Part shown: in pieces, positions 1 to 5,001 of the stretch
How the letters are laid out: the number at the start of each line of letters is the position of its first letter
How positions within the stretch are numbered: the first letter of the stretch is position 1
From: Micrococcaceae bacterium UBA4005
Lineage (GTDB): Bacteria; Actinomycetota; Actinomycetes; Actinomycetales; Micrococcaceae
NCBI GenBank assembly: GCA_002384315.1
Contig: DGBL01000227.1
Span: forward strand, 1-5,001
Reading direction: 5' to 3'
DNA: 5,001 nt
Translations under genes and position numbers: made by a program
Notes under the pieces: generated by a model
Seen by the model: the letters and a program-made list of their open reading frames with translations, nothing else
Told to the model about the DNA's origin: nothing
Database searches by the model: none

Positions 1-1260
1 TCTCGGTTCGGGCGCGCCCCGGTCCAGATCCTCCAGATGGCGCACGTGGCGAAGCGGACCGAACAATGCCACGAGGGGCGCGGCGAGGGCAATCACCACA
101 CCGACCAGCACCGCCGTTCGTACACCGTACAGCTCAGCCAGAACACCAGCGACCAGACTGGCCACTGCGAGCATTCCCCAGCTCACAGTCCGAGAGGCCG
201 CGCCGAGCCTGCCCATCATGCCGGGCGGGCACACGCGTTGGCGGAAGCTGCTGCCCACCACAATGTTCCATGACACGCTCAACCCCATGACAAACATGCC
301 TGCCAGCCCGGGCAGCATTCCCCAGCCCGGGGTCATCACCAGCAGGGATGCGAACCCAGCTATCCCAGGCACCATGGACCACCGCCAGACCCGCCCTGAC
401 CCGAATCGGGCGCTGACGGTCTTGGCACTGACTCCGCCGATCGCTCCACCGATCGAGGCCGAGGCGAGCAGCAGTCCCAGCCACACTTCTGATTCGTCCA
501 ACGTACGCAGGACGAGCAAGACCATCAGGGTTACGACAATGTTGCCGCCTAAATTCCAGAGCGCCGCATTGAAGAGGATCGCGCGTAAGGGCGCAGTGGA
601 AAACGTGTAGCGCAATCCGTCGGCCATTTCACCCCCGATATGCCGCCGCGTCCTGGGAGGCGGCACTTCCGTCAGGCGCAGCCGTGAGACCGCGACCAGG
701 GACACGACGGAGGCTCCCACCTGAACCAGGAGCGAATTGGAGGCTCCCGCCGTGGCAGCCAGCCACCCCGCCAACGAACGGCCTGCGGCGTCCGCCGACG
801 CGCCAGAAGCTGTCACGAGTCCGTTGCCTTCGACCAGTTCTTCCTTGGTCACAGCCTGCTGCACCAGCGCCTGATCGGCGAGATTAAAGAAAACAGCCGT
901 GAGTCCAGAGATAAAGGCGACGATAAAAAGCTGGGCCACGCTGAGCACTCCCCACCAGTAAGCCAGCGGCAGGGTGATGAGAACTGCAATCCGGATAACG
1001 AGGGACCAGAGGATGACAGGTTTGCGTGGCAGCCGGTCTACCCATACACCGCTGGGCAGGCCGAACAGGAGCCAGGGCAGGAATGCCATGCCGCCCAGAG
1101 CTGCAACAGCGAAGTCGCTGGCCTGCAGTTCCACAGCGGCGACGATCGGCAGCGCCACTGCAGCAACCGCGCTGCCGAGCACCCCAACGGTGTTGGATGT
1201 CCACAAGGCCCGGAAGTTAGCGTTCCGCACCAGCAGGTGCGGAGTTAGTGGGCCGGTCAT
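1..1260 (-). CDS. MFS transporter, DHA3/MFS_3-type putative drug exporter (3' end beyond window)
   Basis: The minus strand reads 420 codons without a stop from ATG at 1260 to the window edge. The product is a very hydrophobic protein with about 12 predicted membrane segments. The first starts near residue 21, and a second bundle follows a cytoplasmic stretch rich in Arg and Pro at about 193-210. The loop after TM2 carries MFS motif A in the form G67-x-x-x-G-x-x-x-D75-R76-x-x-R79-K80. A conserved-looking QRVCPPGMMGRLGAASR stretch at 341-357 resembles the equivalent loop of DHA3/enterobactin-exporter-like members. Family members use the proton gradient to export small molecules across the cytoplasmic membrane; the substrate cannot be read from sequence. 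Length matches the family (about 400-430), so little is missing. An in-frame TAG four codons upstream leaves this ATG as the first possible start. It lies 104 bp downstream of the acyltransferase on the same strand. Confidence 0.9.
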   Translation of the reverse strand, partial: MTGPLTPHLLVRNANFRALWTSNTVGVLGSAVAAVALPIVAAVELQASDFAVAALGGMAFLPWLLFGLPSGVWVDRLPRKPVILWSLVIRIAVLITLPLAYWWGVLSVAQLFIVAFISGLTAVFFNLADQALVQQAVTKEELVEGNGLVTASGASADAAGRSLAGWLAATAGASNSLLVQVGASVVSLVAVSRLRLTEVPPPRTRRHIGGEMADGLRYTFSTAPLRAILFNAALWNLGGNIVVTLMVLLVLRTLDESEVWLGLLLASASIGGAIGGVSAKTVSARFGSGRVWRWSMVPGIAGFASLLVMTPGWGMLPGLAGMFVMGLSVSWNIVVGSSFRQRVCPPGMMGRLGAASRTVSWGMLAVASLVAGVLAELYGVRTAVLVGVVIALAAPLVALFGPLRHVRHLEDLDRGAPEPR

Positions 1261-1266
1261 TGCTTC

Positions 1267-1272
1267 ACACTA
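1267..1272 (-). promoter_or_regulatory. Putative -10 element of a leaderless MFS transcript
   Basis: On the minus strand TAGTGT fits the actinobacterial TANNNT -10 pattern. It is followed by exactly six bases (GAAGCA) and then the ATG of the MFS gene, so transcription would begin at or beside the A of the start codon. No good Shine-Dalgarno sequence precedes the ATG; GAAG is present but too close. No convincing -35 hexamer is visible 16-19 bases upstream. The gene may therefore have its own promoter independent of the acyltransferase. This is inferred from spacing and pattern only. Confidence 0.45.
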
Positions 1273-1364
1273 ATGCAGCGATGCGCCGTCGATGAAGGTT
1301 CGTTAATGTCAGTTTGGCATCAATCGCCCACGTATCCGCCGACCCTCAGCCCCAGTTGGGGACT

Positions 1365-3422
1365 CTATTCGCGCAGCAACGGTTCGAGCGCGCTCCACAG
1401 CGGGTCGCTCAGTTCCTTGCTGAACGTGGCCGTCAAATGATGAGCATCCCGGTAAACGAGCGTGGTGCCGATAATCAGCGGGCAGGTCTGCTCGTCGCAC
1501 AGATAATCGGTCAGGTCCACGTAGGTGGCTCCGGACGCTTCGACGACCTCCCGTTCCGCCGCTGCGACGTCGGTTGCCAGCAGGTCGCTGACGTTTTGCT
1601 GGCACGCTGCGGTGTCATCCACATTGGCCGAGAGGCAGATAGCTGGTGTACTCCCCCAGTCAGCGGTATCCCGGATTACAGCGACTCGGGAACTCGCGGG
1701 CAGCCGCTCAATCATGCGGGCGAGCCCGGGTCCCCATTGCTCCGACATGCTGCCCTGGGTTTCGTCGAGTGCCGGCCGCGAGTAATTCGAGAGAACTATC
1801 AGGTCTGGTGGATCCTGGGCGAGCAAGGCGATCATCTTGTCTTGCCACTGCTCGCACTGGATAAACGGGGCCCCCTTGACCAGAATGGGCACCTCCACCG
1901 ATGGGCAGGAGCTCTTGGTGTCGCTGAATAAGCGGATCGCACCCTCCTCCGCCTTCGCCTGCAGCGCCGGGAACCATTGCGCCGCGTGGGAGTCTCCAAA
2001 CAGTACGACGCTAGGGACTTTCTCATTCGTTCCGAAGGCACAGTTCACTGGATCGGTCGCTGGTACCGGAAGGTGGCAACGGGAAGCATATATCTCAGGG
2101 TTGTCCCGCTCTGCGTCCTTCAACGCAGGAGTGAGGTTTGCGGGCACGTAACCAGTGGCTACCGGCGTCGTGTCCACAGCGGCTTCTTCCGCAGCTTTCC
2201 CGGTGGAAAGTTGCACGTTCGTCACCGCAGGCAGGGCAGCGGCGCTTATTCCCACGATCAGCAGCGAGGCGATCCCAGCGGCCTGTAGTGACCGCCGCGG
2301 GCGCATTGCGATGACCCAACTCGGGTTGCGGCACGGGTTCTCCACAAAACGGTAGAGCAGGTAAGACAGCGGGACAGCCAACGCACCCAGCGCAAGCGTG
2401 ACGGAGAGTGGAAGCCGCGATTCGAGGCCGTATGCGGCCTGCGGGATCACCAGCAGCGGCCAGTGGACTAGGTAGAGCGAGTAGGAAATGAGGCCGATGA
2501 ACTGCAGCGGCCGGACACTGAGCAACCGTGTCGGGCTCCAAGGTCCCGAGCGGGCTCCGCCCACGATGATCAGCGCCGTGGCGGTCACTGGCAACAACGC
2601 ATTCAGGCCGGGGAAAAGCGTGGAGGAATCGAAAGCGACGGCAACCAGCAGCAGCGCAACAAGTCCGATCCAGCCCAGGATGCCCGCTGCCCGGTGTGCT
2701 ATCCAACGGGGGTTCGTGCGAAGGAGGAACGCCACGAGTCCACCGATACCCAGTTCCCAGGCGCGTGTCGGAAGCGAGAAGAATGCCCACGGTTGCATGG
2801 AAATCGTCAGTACCGCGCCAAGCGCGATGGATACAGCGACGAGGACCGCTGAGAGCATGAACAGGGAGCGCTCGGATCTGCGCAGCAACGTGAATCCGAC
2901 AGCCAGGATAAGAGGCCAGAAAAGGTAGAACTGTTCCTCGACACCCAACGACCAGTAATGCTGAAAGACGGAGGGAGCGGTTTCAGCCAGATAATCCGTA
3001 CCCTGGACAGCGAATAGCAAATTCGGTACATACAGCGCCGTGGCGATGGCACCTTCGAAGACAGAGCGCAACTGCAGCGGCGGCATCCAGAGCCAGCTCG
3101 CAACCACAGTAAGGACGACGACGGCCAGAGACGCCGGAAGGATCCGCCGGGCCCTGCGGGCATAGAAAGATCCAAAGGAAATGCGCCCGTCGCGTTCCAA
3201 AGATTCGAGCAGATGCGTGGTGATCAGAAAGCCCGAGACGACGAAAAAGACGTCCACCCCGACGAATCCGCCGGAGATGACGCTCACCCCTGCGTGGTAG
3301 AGAACTACCAGCGCCACGGCCACTGCCCGTAACCCTTGGATATCGGCGCGGAATCCGCGCGCTGGCACGGCCGGAGCCTGGATTGGCTGCCTGGTACTGC
3401 TGGTCACAGGTTCGTATCCCAT
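1365..3422 (-). CDS. Membrane O-acyltransferase: acyltransferase-3 domain fused to C-terminal SGNH domain (OafA/OatA-like)
   Basis: This 685-residue protein has two parts. Residues about 24-365 form an acyltransferase-3 membrane domain. It contains FRADIQGLRAVAV with the R32-x10-H43 motif, FVGVDVFFVVSGFLIT (53-68), the basic YARRARRILP loop (87-96), WSLGVEEQFYLFWP (157-170), VHWPLL (319-324) and YRFVENP (357-363). A further membrane segment at about 380-400 leads to an extracytoplasmic SGNH domain (about 440-685). There GDSH (476-479) gives nucleophile Ser478, LSNYS (544-548) may supply the oxyanion-hole Asn546, and D659-x-x-H662 completes the triad. Eight cysteines fall in four close pairs in this domain. 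By family knowledge, such enzymes pass acetyl (or another acyl) groups across the membrane onto exported polysaccharide or peptidoglycan; the acceptor here is unknown. An in-frame TGA four codons upstream limits the start to this ATG or an internal codon such as GTG at residue 6. No clear ribosome binding site is visible. It lies 56 nt downstream of rnpB. Confidence 0.92.
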   Translation of the reverse strand: MGYEPVTSSTRQPIQAPAVPARGFRADIQGLRAVAVALVVLYHAGVSVISGGFVGVDVFFVVSGFLITTHLLESLERDGRISFGSFYARRARRILPASLAVVVLTVVASWLWMPPLQLRSVFEGAIATALYVPNLLFAVQGTDYLAETAPSVFQHYWSLGVEEQFYLFWPLILAVGFTLLRRSERSLFMLSAVLVAVSIALGAVLTISMQPWAFFSLPTRAWELGIGGLVAFLLRTNPRWIAHRAAGILGWIGLVALLLVAVAFDSSTLFPGLNALLPVTATALIIVGGARSGPWSPTRLLSVRPLQFIGLISYSLYLVHWPLLVIPQAAYGLESRLPLSVTLALGALAVPLSYLLYRFVENPCRNPSWVIAMRPRRSLQAAGIASLLIVGISAAALPAVTNVQLSTGKAAEEAAVDTTPVATGYVPANLTPALKDAERDNPEIYASRCHLPVPATDPVNCAFGTNEKVPSVVLFGDSHAAQWFPALQAKAEEGAIRLFSDTKSSCPSVEVPILVKGAPFIQCEQWQDKMIALLAQDPPDLIVLSNYSRPALDETQGSMSEQWGPGLARMIERLPASSRVAVIRDTADWGSTPAICLSANVDDTAACQQNVSDLLATDVAAAEREVVEASGATYVDLTDYLCDEQTCPLIIGTTLVYRDAHHLTATFSKELSDPLWSALEPLLRE

Positions 3423-3453
3423 TCTGCTGTATCAACGAAGGCAATGCCCCGCC

Positions 3454-3465
3454 GGTGAGCTCACC
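3454..3465. repeat. Perfect 12-bp palindrome between rnpB and the acyltransferase
   Basis: GGTGAGCTCACC is fully self-complementary and sits midway in the 56-nt interval between the 3' end of rnpB and the acyltransferase ATG. As RNA it could form only a short stem (GGTG/CACC with an AGCT loop), and no T-run follows on the minus strand, so it is a poor intrinsic terminator. It could be a protein-binding site, a weak processing or pausing element, or chance. Confidence 0.4.
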
Positions 3466-3478
3466 CTCCCGACGGAAT

Positions 3479-3885
3479 ATGGATGGGTTGACCGATACGC
3501 CGGGTTCTGTCATTCCGCACCGTTACCGGAGCGGACGTAGCGGCCATCCATCTACGGACGCCGTTGCCGACGCCCTCCAGCAGCCTACCCGGGCACTCGG
3601 GCGAGCAGCCCTCAAACGCGCCCTGTCTGGCCTTGCTCCGGGTGGGGTTTACCTAGCCATGCCGGTCACCCGGCACGCTGGTGGTCTCTTACACCACCGT
3701 TTCACCCTTACTGCCAAGCCCATCACTGGGCGGCAGCGGTCTAATTTCTGTGGCACTAGCCTGCGGGTTACCCCGAGTGGGCGTTACCCACCACCCTGCT
3801 CTATGGAGCCCGGACGTTCCTCGGCGAAACACCCCGGTTTCACAACCGAAGCACGACGACGCGGCCGCCTAGTCAACCCATCCAT
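3479..3885 (-). ncRNA. rnpB: RNase P RNA, bacterial type A (catalytic subunit of ribonuclease P)
   Basis: The minus-strand RNA of about 407 nt matches bacterial RNase P RNA throughout. The 5' conserved region (P4 5' strand) GAGGAACGTCCGGGCTC lies at 3822-3806, and the 3' conserved region ACAGAACCCGG at 3510-3500, followed by a stretch close to GCTTATCGGTCA of other bacteria. Between them are AGCAGGGTG with GGTAACGCC, AGGGTGAAAC, GGTAAACCCCACCCGGAGCAAGGCC and CCCGGGTAGGCTGCT blocks, in the order known from E. coli. The ends are set by helix P1: 3885-3872 pairs perfectly over 14 bp with 3492-3479. The RNA, with protein RnpA, removes 5' leaders from precursor tRNAs in the cytoplasm. P15 is closed by GGGC/GCCC (3623-3620 with 3594-3591), but its loop lacks an obvious GGU. 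The gene is divergent from yaaA. True ends could differ by a few bases, and I see no strong terminator after it. Confidence 0.97.
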
Positions 3886-3890
3886 CATCA

Positions 3891-3896
3891 ATTGTA
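3891..3896 (-). promoter_or_regulatory. Probable -10 element of the rnpB promoter
   Basis: On the minus strand TACAAT differs from the consensus TATAAT at one base. Counting six to seven bases downstream puts the transcription start at about 3884-3885, the first base pairs of the P1 helix, as expected for an RNA whose 5' end is not trimmed far. No recognisable -35 hexamer occurs at the usual 16-19 base distance; the region there is GGCGGCCC-like. Confidence 0.6.
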
Positions 3897-3917
3897 ACGG
3901 GCTAATCGAACCGGGCC

Positions 3918-3930
3918 GCCGTACCACGGC
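3918..3930. repeat. Short inverted repeat in the divergent rnpB/yaaA promoter region
   Basis: GCCGT and ACGGC form perfect 5-bp arms around ACC. The repeat lies at about -36 to -24 relative to the predicted yaaA start and just upstream of the rnpB -10 area, so a protein bound there could touch both promoters. Such short arms are common by chance in GC-rich DNA, so an operator role is only a possibility. Confidence 0.25.
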
Positions 3931-3941
3931 TCCAGCGACGA

Positions 3942-3947
3942 TAGAGT
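3942..3947 (+). promoter_or_regulatory. Putative -10 element of a leaderless yaaA transcript
   Basis: TAGAGT fits TANNNT and is followed by six bases (TGCACA) and then the GTG start codon at 3954, so the predicted first base of the mRNA is the start codon itself. No Shine-Dalgarno sequence is present upstream, which agrees with leaderless translation. The TAG within this element is also an in-frame stop that excludes a longer protein. Confidence 0.5.
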
Positions 3948-3953
3948 TGCACA

Positions 3954-4718
3954 GTGCTGATTCTGCTTCCCCCCTCCGAAGGCAAAGCGCCAGCGGCCGA
4001 GGGTGCCCCGCTCTGCCTCACCGACCTGACTTTCCCCGAGCTCACCACCGCCCGGGCAAAGGTGCTCCGTGCGCTGCACGCGGCAAGCTCCCGTCCAGAC
4101 GCGCACGGCGTCCTGAAAGTGGGTTCAACTCTGGCAGCAGAGGTATCGCGGAACACGATGCTGGACACGGAACCGAGTGCGCCAGCCCATCGCGTGTACA
4201 CCGGGGTCCTCTACGACGCACTCGACTACGGCAATCTCACGCCCGCACAACAGCAGCGGGCCAGGCAGCAGATCGTGGTCATTTCCGCCCTGTGGGGCGC
4301 GCTCCAGTTCGATGACCGGATTCCCGCCTACCGGCTGTCCATGTCCGTTAACCTTCCCGGCATCGGCGGGCTCGCCAGCTTTTGGAAAAAGGAACTGCGT
4401 GAATCCCTCACCGAACACACCGCCGTCCGTTTGGTCATCGACTGCCGTTCAAGCACCTACGCGGCCGCCTGGGTTCCCCCAGCCGCACAGACAGTGACGG
4501 TCAATGTGCTGCAGGAGCGAAATGGGCGGCTGACTGTGGTGTCGCACTTCGCCAAACACACCCGCGGAGAATTTGCGCGCCATCTACTCACCCGGCCTGG
4601 CGCGGATCCCGTCACCGCAGAAGGAGCACTGGCCGCGGCGCGGGAACGGTGGACAGCCGAACTGGAACCCGCAACCCTGCGCACTGCGGCCCGGCTGAAT
4701 ATTGTGCTCAGCCACTAG
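3954..4718 (+). CDS. yaaA: YaaA-family peroxide stress protein (DUF328 / H2O2_YaaD)
   Basis: This 254-residue protein starts at GTG with MLILLPPSEGK, the family N-terminus. Further family blocks are YTGVLYDAL (82-90), ISALWGALQFDDRIPAYRLSM (110-130), VIDCRSSTYAAAW (161-173) and FAKHTRGEFAR (199-209), where Lys201, Arg204 and Arg209 sit in the basic motif that usually reads AKxxRGxxxR. Length equals the E. coli protein (about 258). It has no signal peptide or membrane segment, so it is cytoplasmic. In E. coli, YaaA lowers free intracellular iron during hydrogen peroxide stress and so limits Fenton damage to DNA and proteins; the biochemical activity is not fully defined, and the same role here is inferred. 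An in-frame TAG at 3942-3944 makes this GTG the only plausible start. It is divergent from rnpB and ends 19 bp before the convergent VOC gene. I see no OxyR- or PerR-like site that I could defend. Confidence 0.93.
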   Translation: MLILLPPSEGKAPAAEGAPLCLTDLTFPELTTARAKVLRALHAASSRPDAHGVLKVGSTLAAEVSRNTMLDTEPSAPAHRVYTGVLYDALDYGNLTPAQQQRARQQIVVISALWGALQFDDRIPAYRLSMSVNLPGIGGLASFWKKELRESLTEHTAVRLVIDCRSSTYAAAWVPPAAQTVTVNVLQERNGRLTVVSHFAKHTRGEFARHLLTRPGADPVTAEGALAAARERWTAELEPATLRTAARLNIVLSH

Positions 4719-4724
4719 GGTTGC

Positions 4725-4736
4725 ACGCGGAAGCGT
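4725..4736. terminator. Very small hairpin between convergent yaaA and VOC genes
   Basis: ACGC-GGAA-GCGT can form a 4-bp stem closed by a GNRA-type loop in the 19-bp gap between the two converging genes. On the plus strand only TTT overlaps its end, so it is weak as an intrinsic terminator. It is the only candidate structure in the gap; termination here may be Rho-dependent or lie inside the opposing gene. Confidence 0.2.
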
Positions 4737-4737
4737 T

Positions 4738-5001
4738 TCAGCCGTCCTCGGCCACCAGCTCGATCTCAAAGCCATCGGCGTTTTCCAGGTACGCAGCATA
4801 GTGCGCAGCACCTCCAGCGAACGGGTGCCGGTCACGGTAGAGCAGGTTCCACCCGTGGCTGGAGGCCCGGCGTGCCAGCAATTCGACGGCGTCGCGGGAC
4901 CCGGCACTGAACGCGAGGTGGTTGACCCCTGGCCGACGACGCTCATGCGGGGCAGCCAAAACGTCCGGGCCTGCCTCCACCACCACATAGAACGTTCCGC
5001 T
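4738..5001 (-). CDS. VOC-superfamily (glyoxalase/bleomycin-resistance/dioxygenase fold) protein, C-terminal part
   Basis: The gene enters from the right edge in an open frame and ends at TGA (4740-4738), leaving 87 residues in the window. The visible part fits one C-terminal betaalphabetabetabeta module of the VOC fold: FYVVVEAG strand, PGVNHLAFSAG strand with a likely metal-ligand His28 (numbered from the window edge), helix SRDAVELLARRASSHGW, then HYAAYLENADGFEIELVAED with a likely ligand Glu81. The N-terminal module with the other metal ligands is outside, so it is not possible to say whether it is a glyoxalase I-like enzyme, an antibiotic-binding protein or a dioxygenase relative. The H-P-F-A-G-G stretch before the last strands is typical of small stand-alone VOC proteins of unknown substrate. 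A GTG (4986-4984) and an ATG in another frame near the edge are not true starts, since the fold requires residues upstream. Confidence 0.85.
   Translation of the reverse strand, partial: SGTFYVVVEAGPDVLAAPHERRRPGVNHLAFSAGSRDAVELLARRASSHGWNLLYRDRHPFAGGAAHYAAYLENADGFEIELVAEDG

Noticed and set aside
218..610. A 130-codon plus-strand frame and a 116-codon minus-strand frame (134-484) in the first 600 bases.
   Set aside because: The continuous MFS frame on the minus strand covers this whole region with membrane segments; the others are its shadows.
1..1260. Possibility that the MFS gene is a pseudogene because it lacks a stop.
   Set aside because: The frame is uninterrupted to the window edge with all membrane segments and motif A intact; the stop simply lies outside.
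1350..1361. CCCC-AGTT-GGGG just after the acyltransferase stop, considered as a terminator.
   Set aside because: The stem is only 4 bp, flanking bases do not pair, and no T-run follows on the minus strand.
1314..1931. A 205-codon plus-strand frame opposite the acyltransferase C-terminus.
   Set aside because: It is antisense to the SGNH catalytic region, with low-complexity composition and no domain.
2095..2790. A 231-codon minus-strand frame inside the acyltransferase gene.
   Set aside because: It is a shifted-frame shadow of a well-supported gene in GC-rich DNA, with no family motif.
2983..3513. A 176-codon minus-strand frame starting inside the 3' end of rnpB.
   Set aside because: It overlaps the acyltransferase N-terminus in another frame, where the acyltransferase has clear family motifs. 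The RNA conserved region explains its start.
3898..3918. GGTTCGATT on the minus strand resembles a tRNA T-loop.
   Set aside because: The flanking bases do not form a 5-bp T-stem, and no acceptor or anticodon arm is nearby.
3383..4315. A 310-codon plus-strand open frame covering the rnpB region and the start of yaaA.
   Set aside because: It is antisense to rnpB across conserved RNA structure, overlaps yaaA in another frame, and its product is Arg/Pro/Ser-rich without any recognisable domain.

Overview
The window looks like chromosomal DNA of a high-GC actinobacterium. Codons are strongly G/C-ending, and the bacterial RNase P RNA carries an actinobacterial-style P15 region. Two genes start directly at a predicted transcription start, a common arrangement in Actinobacteria. 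A relative of Arthrobacter (Micrococcaceae) is my best guess, but this rests on general resemblance only. There are no mobile elements, CRISPR arrays, tRNAs or signs of recent transfer.

Layout from left to right. (1) Positions 1-1260, minus strand: a 12-TM major facilitator of the DHA3 / MFS_3 drug-efflux type, open to the left edge; 420 residues are visible and only the extreme C-terminus can be missing. It has no entry as a closed reading frame because its stop codon lies outside the window. (2) Positions 1365-3422, minus strand: a complete 685-residue membrane O-acyltransferase. It joins an N-terminal acyltransferase-3 domain to an extracytoplasmic SGNH esterase-like domain (OafA/OatA architecture) and probably modifies a cell-surface glycan. 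(3) About 3479-3885, minus strand: rnpB, the catalytic RNA of RNase P, recognised by its conserved regions and by a perfect 14-bp P1 helix that fixes both ends. (4) Positions 3954-4718, plus strand: a YaaA-family (DUF328) peroxide-stress protein, divergent from rnpB. (5) Positions 4738-5001, minus strand: the C-terminal 87 residues of a VOC-superfamily (glyoxalase/bleomycin-resistance fold) protein, convergent with yaaA.

rnpB, the acyltransferase and the MFS gene all read leftward in that order. The rnpB-acyltransferase gap is only 56 nt and shows no hairpin followed by a T-run, so read-through from the rnpB promoter into the acyltransferase is plausible. The 68-bp rnpB/yaaA interval carries two divergent -10 elements. 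One is placed so that the rnpB transcript begins at the P1 helix; the other so that the yaaA transcript begins at its GTG codon. The genes appear to be housekeeping and surface functions rather than one pathway, and I do not see an undescribed multi-gene system here. The points most worth checking are the rnpB/acyltransferase linkage, the matching leaderless starts of yaaA and the MFS gene, and the apparent absence of GGU from the RNase P L15 loop.
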